Of a DNA stretch of 64,000 nt, positions 36,477-45,482 are shown one piece after another. Below the pieces are notes generated by a model, which did not search any database, had not been told where the DNA came from, and was given only the letters and a program-made list of their open reading frames with translations. Position 1 is the stretch's first letter. The number at the start of each line of letters is the position of its first letter. Origin of the DNA: Paraburkholderia nodosa (lineage in GTDB: Bacteria; Pseudomonadota; Gammaproteobacteria; Burkholderiales; Burkholderiaceae); contig NZ_MCNV01000006.1 of the NCBI RefSeq assembly GCF_001718195.1, forward strand, positions 186,001-250,000, in the 5' to 3' direction. The translations under genes were made by a program, and so were the position numbers.

Positions 36477-36890
36477 TCAGCGCACGTAGATGGTGGGACC
36501 GGCTGCGTTGGGCGGCAGGAAGATTTCGGAGTGCACGCCGTGGCGGTCGATGAGGATCGAGCGGGGGCGCACTTCGAAGAGTTTGGAGTTCTGGTCGAGC
36601 GGGCCGCCGAGCGAAATGGCCCGCGGGGGTTCGCCGCCCACGCTGACGATGGCCGCTGCGCCCTGCGCGAGCGAGAGGATGCCGAACAGGTGAATGTCCT
36701 GCACCGGGTTGCGCTCGAGTCTGCCGCCGAACAGCGTGCCGGCCTGATCGAGCGAAACCGGCACCCGGGCGGCGGCGGCCTGCACCGGCGCCGCGCGGTT
36801 CGTGGCGAGGGTGATCGTCCACCACGTGGCCGTGGCGCAGAACACCGCAAACGCGGCGAGGGAAAGAAGGCGGATTTGCAGTGGGCTCAT
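36477..36890 (-). CDS. gspC: Short type II secretion protein GspC
   Basis: Inner-membrane component of 137 residues encoded opposite to its neighbours between gspF and gspG. One N-terminal TM (about 8-28, LAAFAVFCATATWWTITLA) precedes a homology region with LFGGRLERN, IHLFGILS and GPLDQNSKLF. Full-length GspC proteins are about 270-300 residues with a PDZ or coiled-coil domain; that part is absent. It should link inner-membrane components to the secretin. The ATG at 36890 is preferred over the open frame to 36977. Confidence 0.85.
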   Translation of the reverse strand: MSPLQIRLLSLAAFAVFCATATWWTITLATNRAAPVQAAAARVPVSLDQAGTLFGGRLERNPVQDIHLFGILSLAQGAAAIVSVGGEPPRAISLGGPLDQNSKLFEVRPRSILIDRHGVHSEIFLPPNAAGPTIYVR

Positions 36891-37102
36891 GCGCTCATTG
36901 TACGAAGGTTTATGAAATTTTTGATGTACGCGTTTGCCATGCCCGCAAGGCGTCGGAAAGGCGTCATCGTGTGACATTACAATGACCCGTCATGCGTGCG
37001 AGGACACGGCCCGATACAAGCGGCGGGTCCGATCGCAGGCGGGACGAAGCGCGGCGCACAGGCGTGCACCGCAACCATATCTAGCGAGGGAGGAAAGAAC
37101 TC

Positions 37103-37567
37103 ATGTCCATGTGGGCCAAACGCCGTGCCGAAATCGAAGTCACGCGCGCGCGCCGCCAACGCGGCTTCACGCTCATCGAAATCATGGTCGTGATCGCGAT
37201 TCTCGGCATTCTGGCCGCGTTGATCGTGCCGAAGATCATGAGCCGCCCCGATGAAGCGCGCCGCGTCGCCGCGCGCCAGGACATCGGCACGATCATGCAG
37301 GCGATGAAGCTCTATCGCCTCGACAACGGCCGCTATCCGACCCAGGACCAGGGGCTGCAGGCGCTGGTGCAAAAGCCGACCACCGAGCCCGTGCCGAACA
37401 ACTGGAAGGACGGCGGCTATCTGGAGCGTCTGCCCAACGACCCGTGGGGCAACGCGTACCAATACCTGAACCCGGGCGTGCACGGCGAGATCGACGTATT
37501 CAGCTACGGCGCCGATGGCAAACCCGGCGGCGAGGGCAACGACGCCGACGTCGGGTCCTGGCAGTAA
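37103..37567 (+). CDS. gspG: Type II secretion major pseudopilin GspG
   Basis: Major pseudopilin of 154 residues. The prepilin peptidase site is RRQRG-FTLIE (cleavage after Gly21), followed by hydrophobic helix MVVIAILGILAALIVPKIM. The C-terminal globular part has NGRYPTQDQGLQALVQKP and LPNDPWGNAYQYLNPG, the calcium-binding GspG signature. A GGGAGGAAAG ribosome site precedes the ATG. It polymerises into the pseudopilus. No prepilin peptidase gene lies in the window. First gene of the gspGHIJKLMN unit. Confidence 0.96.
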   Translation: MSMWAKRRAEIEVTRARRQRGFTLIEIMVVIAILGILAALIVPKIMSRPDEARRVAARQDIGTIMQAMKLYRLDNGRYPTQDQGLQALVQKPTTEPVPNNWKDGGYLERLPNDPWGNAYQYLNPGVHGEIDVFSYGADGKPGGEGNDADVGSWQ

Positions 37568-37588
37568 GTCGTCCGCCACGCCGCATCC

Positions 37589-38122
37589 ATGCAACCGAGC
37601 CGCCTCGTCCCTTGCCGGGACCGCCGATCGACACGCACCGCGCGCAATTCGCGCGCGGGCATGCGTTCGCGCGCGGCGGGCTTCACGCTGCTCGAAATGC
37701 TCGTGGTGCTGCTGATCGCGGGGATTCTCATCTCGCTCGCTTCGCTCACGCTCACGCGCAATCCGCGCACCGACCTGAACGAAGAAGCGCAGCGACTCGC
37801 GCTCCTGTTCGAATCGGCCGGCGACGAGGCACAGGTGCGTGCCCGGCCCATTGCATGGCAGCCGCTCGCGGGCGGGTTTCGCTTCGATGTCCATACCGAG
37901 GACGGCTGGCGTCCGCTGCGCGACGATCTGCTCGGCCCGCGCAACTGGGAAGGCGGCGTGACCGGCGTGGCGATCACCTACCCCGGCAGCGACGACACGC
38001 AGGCCAACCGGCTCATTTTCGGCACGGAAGCCGTGGACGTGCCGGTGCAGGTCACGCTCTTCTCGGCAGCCGGCCAGGCGACGATCGTCGGCACCGGCAC
38101 TGGCCGCTTCGAGGTGCGCTGA
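37589..38122 (+). CDS. gspH: Type II secretion minor pseudopilin GspH
   Basis: Minor pseudopilin of 177 residues. The cleavage site RAAG-FTLLEMLVVLLIAG is at residues 28-45. The basic leader is unusually long from this start. An in-frame ATG at 37661 (MRSRAAGFTLLEM) would give a normal short leader and may be the true start. The tail has RPIAWQPLAGGFRFD, common in GspH. It lies 22 bp after gspG and two bases before gspI. Confidence 0.9.
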   Translation: MQPSRLVPCRDRRSTRTARNSRAGMRSRAAGFTLLEMLVVLLIAGILISLASLTLTRNPRTDLNEEAQRLALLFESAGDEAQVRARPIAWQPLAGGFRFDVHTEDGWRPLRDDLLGPRNWEGGVTGVAITYPGSDDTQANRLIFGTEAVDVPVQVTLFSAAGQATIVGTGTGRFEVR

Positions 38123-38123
38123 G

Positions 38124-38564
38124 ATGCGGCTCTCGATGCGTGGGGGAAAGCGCGGCCACGGTGCCCGCGTGAATCGTCCGGCTCGCCCGCTGCGCGAGCG
38201 CGGTTTCACGATGATCGAGGTATTGGTTGCGCTCGCAATCATCGCGATTGCGCTGGCCGCGTCGTTGCGCGCTGTCGGCAGTCTCGCCGCGAGCGAGGCT
38301 GATCTGCACGACCGCCTGCTCGCGGGCTGGAGTGCGGACAACACGCTTGCGCAGCTGCGTCTCGCGCACGCGTGGCCGGACCTTGGCGAGAGCAGCTTCG
38401 ACTGCTCGCAGGGCAATCTGCGGCTGACCTGCACGCAGCAGGTCGCGACGACGCCCAACCCCATCTTCCGGCGCGTGGAGGTGTCGGTGACGACGCCCGG
38501 CCGTTCCGGCAATCTCGCGCAACTCGTCACGGTGCTCGCCAATGAGACGAACCGCTCGTTGTGA
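38124..38564 (+). CDS. gspI: Type II secretion minor pseudopilin GspI
   Basis: Minor pseudopilin of 146 residues. The leader ends RERG-FTMIEVLVALAIIAIA (Gly27). ASLRAVGSLAASEADLHDR and LAGWSADNTLAQLRL follow the GspI pattern, with two cysteines (SFDCSQ, RLTCTQ). It forms part of the pseudopilus tip complex with GspJ and GspK. Its 3' end overlaps gspJ by 23 bases, a sign of coupled translation. Confidence 0.93.
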   Translation: MRLSMRGGKRGHGARVNRPARPLRERGFTMIEVLVALAIIAIALAASLRAVGSLAASEADLHDRLLAGWSADNTLAQLRLAHAWPDLGESSFDCSQGNLRLTCTQQVATTPNPIFRRVEVSVTTPGRSGNLAQLVTVLANETNRSL

Positions 38565-39225
38565 CCGCGCGCGCGTCGCCGCGCCAGCGCGCGGCTTCAC
38601 GCTGATCGAGCTGCTCGTGGCGATCGCCATCATGGCCGTGGTCGCGATCCTCTCGTGGCGCGGCCTCGACGAAATCGTGCGCGGGCGCGAAACCATCACG
38701 CGCTCGATGGCTGAGGAACGCGTGTTCGCGCAGATGTTCGACCAGATGCGCATCGACTTGCGCGCAGCGACCTCCGATGACGAAGCGGGCGGCGTCGCGA
38801 TCTCGCTCGACGGCGGCGCGCTGCAGGTCGTGCGCGCGTTCGCGGTGCCGCCGGGCGCCGCGCCGCGAATGCAAGTGGTGCGTTACCGCGTGTCGGGCGG
38901 CCAGGTGGTGCGCTATGCGTCGCCCCCGCTTGCCAATCTCGGCGAGCTGCGGCGCGCGCTGCGCGGCGGCGAAGGCGACAACTGGGGCGCCTTGCCGATG
39001 ATGAGCGGCGTGGACGTCATCAACGCGCGCCTGTACGTGCCGAAGACAGGCTGGACGGCGAACATGCAGGACGTGCGCTCGCAGGTGAGCGGCTACAACA
39101 ACGATCTCAAGGTGCCGCAGCTCGGCAACGCCCCGTTGCCGCGCGCGGTGACGGGCGTGCAGGTGAGCGTGGGTTCGCATTCGCTCGAGCGGCCGGTGAC
39201 CCGCGTATTCATGGTGGGGGAATGA
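38542..39225 (+). CDS. gspJ: Type II secretion minor pseudopilin GspJ
   Basis: Minor pseudopilin of 227 residues. The cleavage site PARG-FTLIELLVAIAIMAVV is at Gly18. AILSWRGLDEIVRGRETI and MRIDLRAATSDD are typical of GspJ. It starts inside the end of gspI and its TGA overlaps the gspK ATG (ATGA at 39222-39225). It sits at the pseudopilus tip. Confidence 0.94.
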   Translation: MRRTARCDRARVAAPARGFTLIELLVAIAIMAVVAILSWRGLDEIVRGRETITRSMAEERVFAQMFDQMRIDLRAATSDDEAGGVAISLDGGALQVVRAFAVPPGAAPRMQVVRYRVSGGQVVRYASPPLANLGELRRALRGGEGDNWGALPMMSGVDVINARLYVPKTGWTANMQDVRSQVSGYNNDLKVPQLGNAPLPRAVTGVQVSVGSHSLERPVTRVFMVGE

Positions 39226-40352
39226 CGTTGCGTACACAACGAACCTCCACTCGGCGAACCGGACGATTCGGCCGCTCTACGCGCGCACGGCGCGGCGCGG
39301 CCATCATCAGCGCGCTGCTCGTCGTGGCGCTGTCGGCGATCCTCGTCGCGGGCATGTTGTGGCGCCAGCAGGTGCAATTGCGCCGCATCGAGAATCAGCG
39401 TCTGCTCGCGCAGGCGCAGTGGATCGCGCGCGCCTCGCTCGACTGGACGCGCCTCGTGCTGCGCTCCGAAGCGGATACGTCGGCGGGCATCACGTATCTG
39501 GGCGGCGCGTGGGGCGTGCCGCTCGCGAGGACGCGCCTGTCCGACTTTCTCGGCCAGATCGGCGAGGCGCGCGCGCAACAGGGCACGGACACCTGGCTCT
39601 CGGGCTCGATCGAAGACGCTCAGTCGCGCTTCAATCTGCGCGATCTCGTGGCGTCCAACGCGCCGGGCTCGCTGCAGCTGAACCTGACCGAAATCGAAGC
39701 GTTCGCGCGCCTGCTGCAGATTCTCGGCATCGACCAGCAACTCGCCAAGAACACCGCGGTGTACCTGCGCTCGGGCCTCTCCTACTCCGCAACGCGCTTC
39801 CAGACGCAAACCGCCACGACGAGCGGCACCTCGCAAACCGAGGTGCTCGCCGGCGGCGGCTCGACTGGCGGCGGCAACTATACCGACAACCCCGGCCTCT
39901 CGGACAGCGACAGCAACAGCGGCGTCGCGCCGCTCCTGATGACGAGTGTCGATTCGTTGCTCGACGTGCCCGGCTTCACGCCCGACGCCGTTGCGCGGCT
40001 GCGCCCGTTCGTGACGATCCTGCCCACCGTGACGCCCGTGAACATGAACACGGCGAGCGCCGAGGTGATCGCCTCCGTCGTAACGGGCATGAGCCTGTCG
40101 AACGCACAGGCCCTCGTCGCGCGTCGCCAGAGCGTGTTTTTCCGCAACGTGAGCGACGTGCAACTCGCGCTCGAAGGCGTAGGCGTGAAGCAGGCCTCGA
40201 TCGACACGACGCAGATCGACGTCAACACGAGTTATTTTCTCGTCCATGGGCGCGTGCAGCACGAGCGCGCCGAGGTGGACCGCACGACGCTAGTCTGGCG
40301 CGACCCGCTCACTCATACGACGCGCATCGTGCGCGTTCGCGACGAACCATGA
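39222..40352 (+). CDS. gspK: Type II secretion minor pseudopilin GspK
   Basis: Largest minor pseudopilin, 376 residues, capping the pseudopilus tip. The basic leader ends at RRG (Gly25) before AAIISALLVVALSAILVAGM; the Glu at +5 is absent, as is normal for GspK. SIEDAQSRFNLRDL and TPVNMNTASAEVIAS in helix-hairpin-helix-like regions fit the family. The Gly/Ser-rich stretch near residues 205-235 is a loop insertion. The start overlaps gspJ by four bases. Confidence 0.94.
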   Translation: MTLRTQRTSTRRTGRFGRSTRARRGAAIISALLVVALSAILVAGMLWRQQVQLRRIENQRLLAQAQWIARASLDWTRLVLRSEADTSAGITYLGGAWGVPLARTRLSDFLGQIGEARAQQGTDTWLSGSIEDAQSRFNLRDLVASNAPGSLQLNLTEIEAFARLLQILGIDQQLAKNTAVYLRSGLSYSATRFQTQTATTSGTSQTEVLAGGGSTGGGNYTDNPGLSDSDSNSGVAPLLMTSVDSLLDVPGFTPDAVARLRPFVTILPTVTPVNMNTASAEVIASVVTGMSLSNAQALVARRQSVFFRNVSDVQLALEGVGVKQASIDTTQIDVNTSYFLVHGRVQHERAEVDRTTLVWRDPLTHTTRIVRVRDEP

Positions 40353-40386
40353 ATCCGTCCCCGACCAACATCGAAAAGAGGTGCGT

Positions 40387-41772
40387 TTGAGCACGCTGAT
40401 CGTCCTCATGCCGCCCCGCGACCCGGCGGTCCACTCGCAGGAATGGCAGCTGCCGGAACTGCCGTTCGTGCTGCTCGACAAGACGGGCAACACGCAACGC
40501 GCGGGCCGTTCGGCGCTCGGGCTGCTGCCGAAGGCCTCGGCCACCATCCTGATGATCGCCGCGCGCGACCTGCTCACGCTCGCCGCCACCGTGCCGCCGC
40601 TCAAGGGGCCGCGGTTGCGTCAGGCGCTGCCGAACGTGGTCGAGGATCATCTGATCCAGGATGCGCAGACCTGCCATCTGGCGCTCGATCCCAAGCGCCT
40701 GGCCGACGGCCGCCAGGTGGTGGCGGCCATCGATCGCGGCTGGTTCCGCTTTCTGCTGGAAGGCTTCACCGCCGCGGGGCACCGCAATCTGCGCGCCGTG
40801 CCGGTGGCGCGCTGCCTGCCGGCCGCGCAGGCGGTGGAAGCGGTTCAGGAGGTTCAGGTGACTGAACCGGCCGAGCCCGCCGAGCCGGGGGCAGCGCCCG
40901 GCGCCGCGCCTCCCGCGCCTCCCGCGCCCGAACCCGTGACCGCATGCGTGCTAGGCCATGTCGTCGCGACTGCACCCATGCTGCTGCCCGGCGTCGCGCC
41001 CGAGCCGGCGGCAGCCACGGCGCAAGCGGCGCTCGAACTCGCGATCGTGCGCGGCGCGCTCGCCGAGGGCTTCGCGGTGCCTGCCGCGAGCGTGGCCGCT
41101 ACCGTCACGGCGCTCGCCGGCGGCGCGCCGGTTTCGGGTTACGTCCTCACCAATTTGCCGGGCGAGCCCGTGAGCGCCGCCGCACGTGCGTCGCTGGCAG
41201 CCGCATTGCCGGGCGCGCAGCCGCTCACGTTCGAGGCGCTCGCGCGCCGCGCGCTCGCCTGCCGCTTCGACCTCTGCCAGTTCGAGTTCGCCTCGCAGCC
41301 GTGGCGGCTCGACCGCGCGACGCTGCGCCGTCTGCGCGTGCCGATCGTGCTCGTGGCGGCGTCGCTCGTCGTGGCGGTCGTCGGCGCGAATATCCAGTGG
41401 CTCATGATGGCGCGCCAGCGCGACGCGATCAGCGCGCAGATGACCGAGCTGCTCCTCAACGCGTTCCCGAAGACGACCGTCGTGCTCGATCCCGCCGGGC
41501 AGATGGCGCGCCAGTTGCAGCAGTTGCGCCTGGCCGCGGGCGAGCCCTCGCCCGACGACTTCCTCGCGCTCTCCGACGGGCTCGCGCGCTCGCTCGGTCC
41601 GGTGCCCGCGAACGGCATCGCGGCCCTCGACTATCACGACCGGCGTCTGGACGTGACCTTCAAGCCAGGCGTCAACGTCGACGCCGATCTCGCGAAACGC
41701 CTCGCGGGCAACGGCCTGGCGGGCACGGTGGATGCCAGCACGGGCAAATGGACCATCAGGAGCGCATCGTGA
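40387..41772 (+). CDS. gspL: Type II secretion inner-membrane protein GspL
   Basis: Bitopic protein of about 461 residues. The cytoplasmic actin-like domain (STLIVLMPPRDPAVHSQEW, PPLKGPRLRQALPNVVEDHL) is followed by an Ala/Pro-rich linker (about 155-190), a TM (VPIVLVAASLVVAVVGANI, about 318-336) and a periplasmic ferredoxin-like part. The TTG at 40387 has GAGG five bases upstream and is preferred. A GTG at 40381 abuts its own ribosome site. It anchors GspE to the membrane and pairs with GspM. Confidence 0.9.
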   Translation: MSTLIVLMPPRDPAVHSQEWQLPELPFVLLDKTGNTQRAGRSALGLLPKASATILMIAARDLLTLAATVPPLKGPRLRQALPNVVEDHLIQDAQTCHLALDPKRLADGRQVVAAIDRGWFRFLLEGFTAAGHRNLRAVPVARCLPAAQAVEAVQEVQVTEPAEPAEPGAAPGAAPPAPPAPEPVTACVLGHVVATAPMLLPGVAPEPAAATAQAALELAIVRGALAEGFAVPAASVAATVTALAGGAPVSGYVLTNLPGEPVSAAARASLAAALPGAQPLTFEALARRALACRFDLCQFEFASQPWRLDRATLRRLRVPIVLVAASLVVAVVGANIQWLMMARQRDAISAQMTELLLNAFPKTTVVLDPAGQMARQLQQLRLAAGEPSPDDFLALSDGLARSLGPVPANGIAALDYHDRRLDVTFKPGVNVDADLAKRLAGNGLAGTVDASTGKWTIRSAS

Positions 41773-42287
41773 AGACAACGACTATGAGCGGCGCGTGGGC
41801 CGAGGCCTGGACGAACTTCTGGGAGGCGCGCACGACGCGCGAAAAGACGCTGCTTACGTGGGGTGGCGCGCTGCTTGCGCTGGCGATCGGCTGGTCGGTG
41901 CTGTGGCAGCCCGCCGCCGACGGCCGCGCGCGCCTGCGTCAGAGCCTGCCCGGCATGCAGCGTGAACTCGCGCAGATGACGGCCGAGGCCGACGAGGCGC
42001 GCTCGCTGGCTGGCGCGGCGGCCAGCGTGGCGCCGGGCGGCCAGGCGCTCAAGGACGCGGTCACCGCCTCGCTCGCCGATCACTCGCTCACGGGCGCGCA
42101 GATTCAGCTGATCGGCACGACAGTGCAGGTGCAGATGAAGAACGTGTCGTTTCCGGCGTGGACCGCGTGGCTCGACGACGTGCGCAAGCAGTTCAAGGTG
42201 CAGGTGGTCGAGGCGCACATCACCGCGCTGAAGGCCGACGGCCAGGTCGACTTGACGGCCTCGCTGCAACCGGCGAATACGCACTAA
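41769..42287 (+). CDS. gspM: Type II secretion inner-membrane protein GspM
   Basis: Bitopic protein of 172 residues. Cytoplasmic TNFWEARTTREKTLLTWGG precedes one TM (ALLALAIGWSVLWQ) and a periplasmic domain with QIQLIGTTVQVQMKNVSF and WLDDVRKQFKVQVVEAHI. The start is GTG at 41769, overlapping the gspL stop by four bases (GTGA). No ATG-start frame covers it cleanly, so annotations that require ATG could miss it. Partner of GspL. Confidence 0.92.
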   Translation: MKTTTMSGAWAEAWTNFWEARTTREKTLLTWGGALLALAIGWSVLWQPAADGRARLRQSLPGMQRELAQMTAEADEARSLAGAAASVAPGGQALKDAVTASLADHSLTGAQIQLIGTTVQVQMKNVSFPAWTAWLDDVRKQFKVQVVEAHITALKADGQVDLTASLQPANTH

Positions 42288-42342
42288 GAAGAAAAAGCGC
42301 GCATCGAAAAGCGCGCAATGAGAATCGCCGGAGAAATGCGCA

Positions 42343-43122
42343 ATGAGTTACTGGATGCGGCGCCTGCGCGCCGCGTTGCCCTGGCTGATCGTGGGCCTGC
42401 TGTCGAGCGCTGTCGTGCTGCTCGCCCGCTTGCCCGCGGCCTGGATCGCACCGCAGTTCGCGCGCGCGACTCAGGGGCACGTGAACCTGATCGACCCGGA
42501 AGGCTCGCTCTGGCACGGCTCCGCCACGCTGATGCTCGCTGCGGGCCAGGACGCACGCGGCGCAACGCTGCTGCCGGGGCGCATCGTCTGGCGTACGGCG
42601 TTCTGGCCGCTGTTCGTCGCACGCGTACGCATGGACATGCTGCAGACCGAGGCGATGCCCGACCCGGTCACGGTGGATGCGTCGTTGCGCGGCGCGAACG
42701 TGAGCGCGGGCACGATCGCCGTGCCCGCGTCGCTGCTCGCCGGTCTCGGCGCGCCCTTCAACACGCTCGATCTGGACGGCAAGGTGCGGCTCGCGTGGAC
42801 ACCGTGGCGCGTGTTCGGCACGGATGCATTCGGACGACTGACCGTCTCGCTCGCCGACATGAGCTCGCGCGTTTCGCTCGTGAAGCCGCTCGGCACGTAT
42901 CAGGTGGTGCTGCAGGCGCAAGGGGCGACGTCGACGCTCGAGCTCTCGACGCAAAAAGGACCGCTGATGCTCGAGGGGCGCGGCTCGTTCTCGCGGGCTT
43001 CGGCATCGTTTCAGGGCACCGCGAGCGCGGCGCCGGATCAGCGCGACAACCTGGCGGGCCTGCTGAATCTGCTGGGCCGGCCGGTCGGGCCGGGCACCGT
43101 CGCGCTGACGTTCATGCGCTGA
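42343..43122 (+). CDS. gspN: Type II secretion protein GspN
   Basis: Inner-membrane protein of 259 residues. One N-terminal TM (PWLIVGLLSSAVVLLARLPA, about 14-33) precedes a periplasmic beta-rich domain with NLIDPEGSLWHGSATL and GTVALTFMR, as in GspN/YidE-type accessory components. It is the last gene of the gspGHIJKLMN unit and is convergent with the efflux lipoprotein gene 45 bp away. GspN is not present in all type II systems and its role is unclear. Confidence 0.92.
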   Translation: MSYWMRRLRAALPWLIVGLLSSAVVLLARLPAAWIAPQFARATQGHVNLIDPEGSLWHGSATLMLAAGQDARGATLLPGRIVWRTAFWPLFVARVRMDMLQTEAMPDPVTVDASLRGANVSAGTIAVPASLLAGLGAPFNTLDLDGKVRLAWTPWRVFGTDAFGRLTVSLADMSSRVSLVKPLGTYQVVLQAQGATSTLELSTQKGPLMLEGRGSFSRASASFQGTASAAPDQRDNLAGLLNLLGRPVGPGTVALTFMR

Positions 43123-43167
43123 GGTTCGTGGTCTGAGCGTGCGCCCGCCTGCGCGGGTGCATACGCC

Positions 43168-44763
43168 TTACTGCGGCTGGGCGGCCGCCGTAGCCGTCGT
43201 CGCTGCCGCTGGGGCCGAAGCGGCCGAAACCACTGCCGGAGCGGCGACGCTGCCGGTCTCGCGATCCATCTGCGAGGCATCCCAGCCGCCGCCCAGCGCC
43301 TTCACGAGCCCCACCGACGACACCATGCGCTGCCCGCCGATGCTCACGAGCTTCTGCTGCGCGGTAAAGGCCGTGGCCTGCGCGGAAAGCACGTTCTGGA
43401 AATCGGTCGTGCCCGCCTTGTACTCGTTCGTCACGATCGCGAGCGCATGCTGCGCCGACTCCACCGCCTGCTGCTGCACGCCGACCTCTTGCCCGAGGAT
43501 GCGCTGCGAAGCGAGGTTGTCCTCCACGTCCTGGAACGCGGCCAGCACGGTTTGCCGGTACGCGGCCACCTGCTGGTCGTAGGCGGCGCGCGCGGCCTCG
43601 GTCTGGGCCTTGCGCAGCCCGGCGTCGAAGATCGTGCCGGCAAGCGACGGCCCGAGCGTCCAGAAGCGCGAAGGCAGCTGCAGCAGCTGCGACATCACCG
43701 AGCTTTCGAAGCCGCCGCTCGCGGACAGCGTGAGCGTAGGGAAGTACGCCGCGATGGCGACGCCGATCTGCTCGTTGGCGGAGGCCGCCTTGCGCTCGGC
43801 CGAGGCGATGTCGGGCCGGCGCTCGAGCAGCGCCGAAGGCATGGCGAGCGGTACCGTGGGCGGCGTGGCGGCGAGCGGCGACGGCGGGATCGAGAACGTG
43901 GAGGCCGGCTGGCCGACCAGCACGGCGATCGCATGCTCGTCCTGGGCGCGCGCCACACCGTTGTCGATCGCAGAAGCCTGCGCAGATTGCAGCTGGGTTT
44001 GCGCCTGGATCACGTCGGCGCGGCCCGCCACGCCCTGGGCGTACTGATTCTGCGTGAGCTGCAGCGACTTCTGGTACGCGACGACCGTATCGTCGAGCAG
44101 CTTCTGCTGCGCGTCGAGCGAGCGTAACGTGAAGTAGGTTTGCGCGAGCGTGGCCTGGGCCGACAGGCGCGCGTTCGCGAGATCGGCGGCGGCGCCCTGC
44201 TGGCTCGCCTCCTGCGAGCTGACCGTACGGCTCACCTTGCCCCAGAGATCGGGTTCCCAGGTGGCGTCGAGCCCGAGGTTGACGTTGTTGTTGATGCTGC
44301 CGCTCGACAATCCGCCGCTAGAGTTGGCCGCGCGCGTGGGCGTGTACGAGCGCGTGCCGGCGAACGAGCCGCTGATCACGGGGAAGTACGCCGCCCGCGC
44401 CTCGCCCACGAGCGCACGCGCCTGGCGGTAGGCGGCGGCAGATTGCGCGACCGTCTGGTTGCTGGTGTTGAGCTGGTCCATCAGCGCATTGAGCTGCGCG
44501 TCGTCGTAGATCAGCCACCAGGCGCCGCGGTCGGTGGTATCGGCGGGTTGCGCGACCTTCCAGCCCTCGGGCGCTTCCTTGAACGAAGCGGGCACGGCAG
44601 CGCTGGGCCGGTGATAGTCGGGGCCGACGGCGCAGCCGGTCAACTGGAAGGTGAGCGCGGCGGCCGCGCACAGCGTCAGGATGGAAAGCGGCTTGGGCGC
44701 GCGGCGCGCCACAGACCCGGCGGGTCCAGTGGTCGCGCCGGAGCGGACGAAACGGCAAGGCAT
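43168..44763 (-). CDS. Outer-membrane efflux lipoprotein (NodT/OprM family)
   Basis: TolC-like outer-membrane channel of 531 residues. A lipobox LTGC with downstream AVGPDYHRPSAAVP is diagnostic of the NodT group. Two OEP repeats follow, with NQTVAQSAAAYRQARALVGEARA and LLERRPDIASAERKAASANEQIGVAIAAYFP. AGGAATCC precedes the ATG at 44763. The tail is Ala/Thr-rich. It would form the exit duct of a tripartite pump, probably with the EmrB-type pump at 46158. It faces the opposite way and no membrane-fusion adaptor gene is present. Confidence 0.93.
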   Translation of the reverse strand: MPCRFVRSGATTGPAGSVARRAPKPLSILTLCAAAALTFQLTGCAVGPDYHRPSAAVPASFKEAPEGWKVAQPADTTDRGAWWLIYDDAQLNALMDQLNTSNQTVAQSAAAYRQARALVGEARAAYFPVISGSFAGTRSYTPTRAANSSGGLSSGSINNNVNLGLDATWEPDLWGKVSRTVSSQEASQQGAAADLANARLSAQATLAQTYFTLRSLDAQQKLLDDTVVAYQKSLQLTQNQYAQGVAGRADVIQAQTQLQSAQASAIDNGVARAQDEHAIAVLVGQPASTFSIPPSPLAATPPTVPLAMPSALLERRPDIASAERKAASANEQIGVAIAAYFPTLTLSASGGFESSVMSQLLQLPSRFWTLGPSLAGTIFDAGLRKAQTEAARAAYDQQVAAYRQTVLAAFQDVEDNLASQRILGQEVGVQQQAVESAQHALAIVTNEYKAGTTDFQNVLSAQATAFTAQQKLVSIGGQRMVSSVGLVKALGGGWDASQMDRETGSVAAPAVVSAASAPAAATTATAAAQPQ

Positions 44764-44924
44764 GCAAGGATTCCTGTCGATGCAACCGGCGCGCGCTCGG
44801 GCGGCCGGTCGCGCACGGGGTTGTCGCGTTGCGGCAATGGTAGCGCACACGCTAGTCACTGCACGGAATCCGAAAGCTTACGCGTTGGAAGGGTTCGCGG
44901 GTGTTACGGCGTGAGACGCACAGG

Positions 44925-45254
44925 TTACGCGTCGTTACGGCGGCGCTGCGGTGCGCGGCAGGCGAGCTGGCCGCCACCGCACGCGGGTGCATCCGCTGCC
45001 GGTATTGCTGCGGTTGCGGCGGCGGGCGTGGCCGCCATGACAGCGCTTGCGGCGGCGGGTTCGGGCTGCGCGCGCCGGCGCTGAGCCCACACCACGGCCA
45101 CCACCGCGATCGAGCCGCCCGGCAGCGCGAACATGGCCGCATACAACGCGAGCTTGCGCCAGCGCGACGACTCACCGGCCTTCGCGAAAGCGAGGCGGGC
45201 GGTGTCGGTGACGGAGCGGCCAAGGCCGCCAAGCGCGTTGATGAGAAAAAGCAT
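44925..45254 (-). CDS. Small membrane protein of unknown function
   Basis: Predicted protein of about 109 residues with MLFLINALGGLGRSVTDTAR, then RKLALYAAMFALPGGSIAVVAVVW as a single hydrophobic segment (about residues 34-57). A basic RRR stop-transfer and an Ala-rich cytoplasmic tail follow. An ATG at 45302 would add 16 residues. I do not recognise a family. The protein-like N-terminal half supports a real gene; the low-complexity tail is less certain. It lies upstream of the efflux lipoprotein gene on the same strand. Confidence 0.55.
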   Translation of the reverse strand: MLFLINALGGLGRSVTDTARLAFAKAGESSRWRKLALYAAMFALPGGSIAVVAVVWAQRRRAQPEPAAASAVMAATPAAATAAIPAADAPACGGGQLACRAPQRRRNDA

Positions 45255-45440
45255 GATGCGGAAACGGGTGGACGTAGAAGAACGAAACTGGTTGCCTGTC
45301 ATAATATTGACTATGCAATCAAATCACAACATACTTTGCAGCGCATCAATACGACTGTTGTTTTTATGCGCCGATCGCGGCGACAGAGGTGGCCGCGACC
45401 TGCTAGCTGATTTATCTGCCTGAGCAGCGAAGTAACCCGT

Positions 45441-45446
45441 TATAAT
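45441..45446 (+). promoter_or_regulatory. Candidate -10 element of the MarR gene
   Basis: Exact TATAAT lies 37 bases before the MarR ATG, in a locally AT-rich intergenic stretch. No good -35 is visible, as is common for regulated promoters. Confidence 0.45.
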
Positions 45447-45482
45447 CCGCTCGTTTTTTGAGATGCTGGAAAGCGAACTGCC

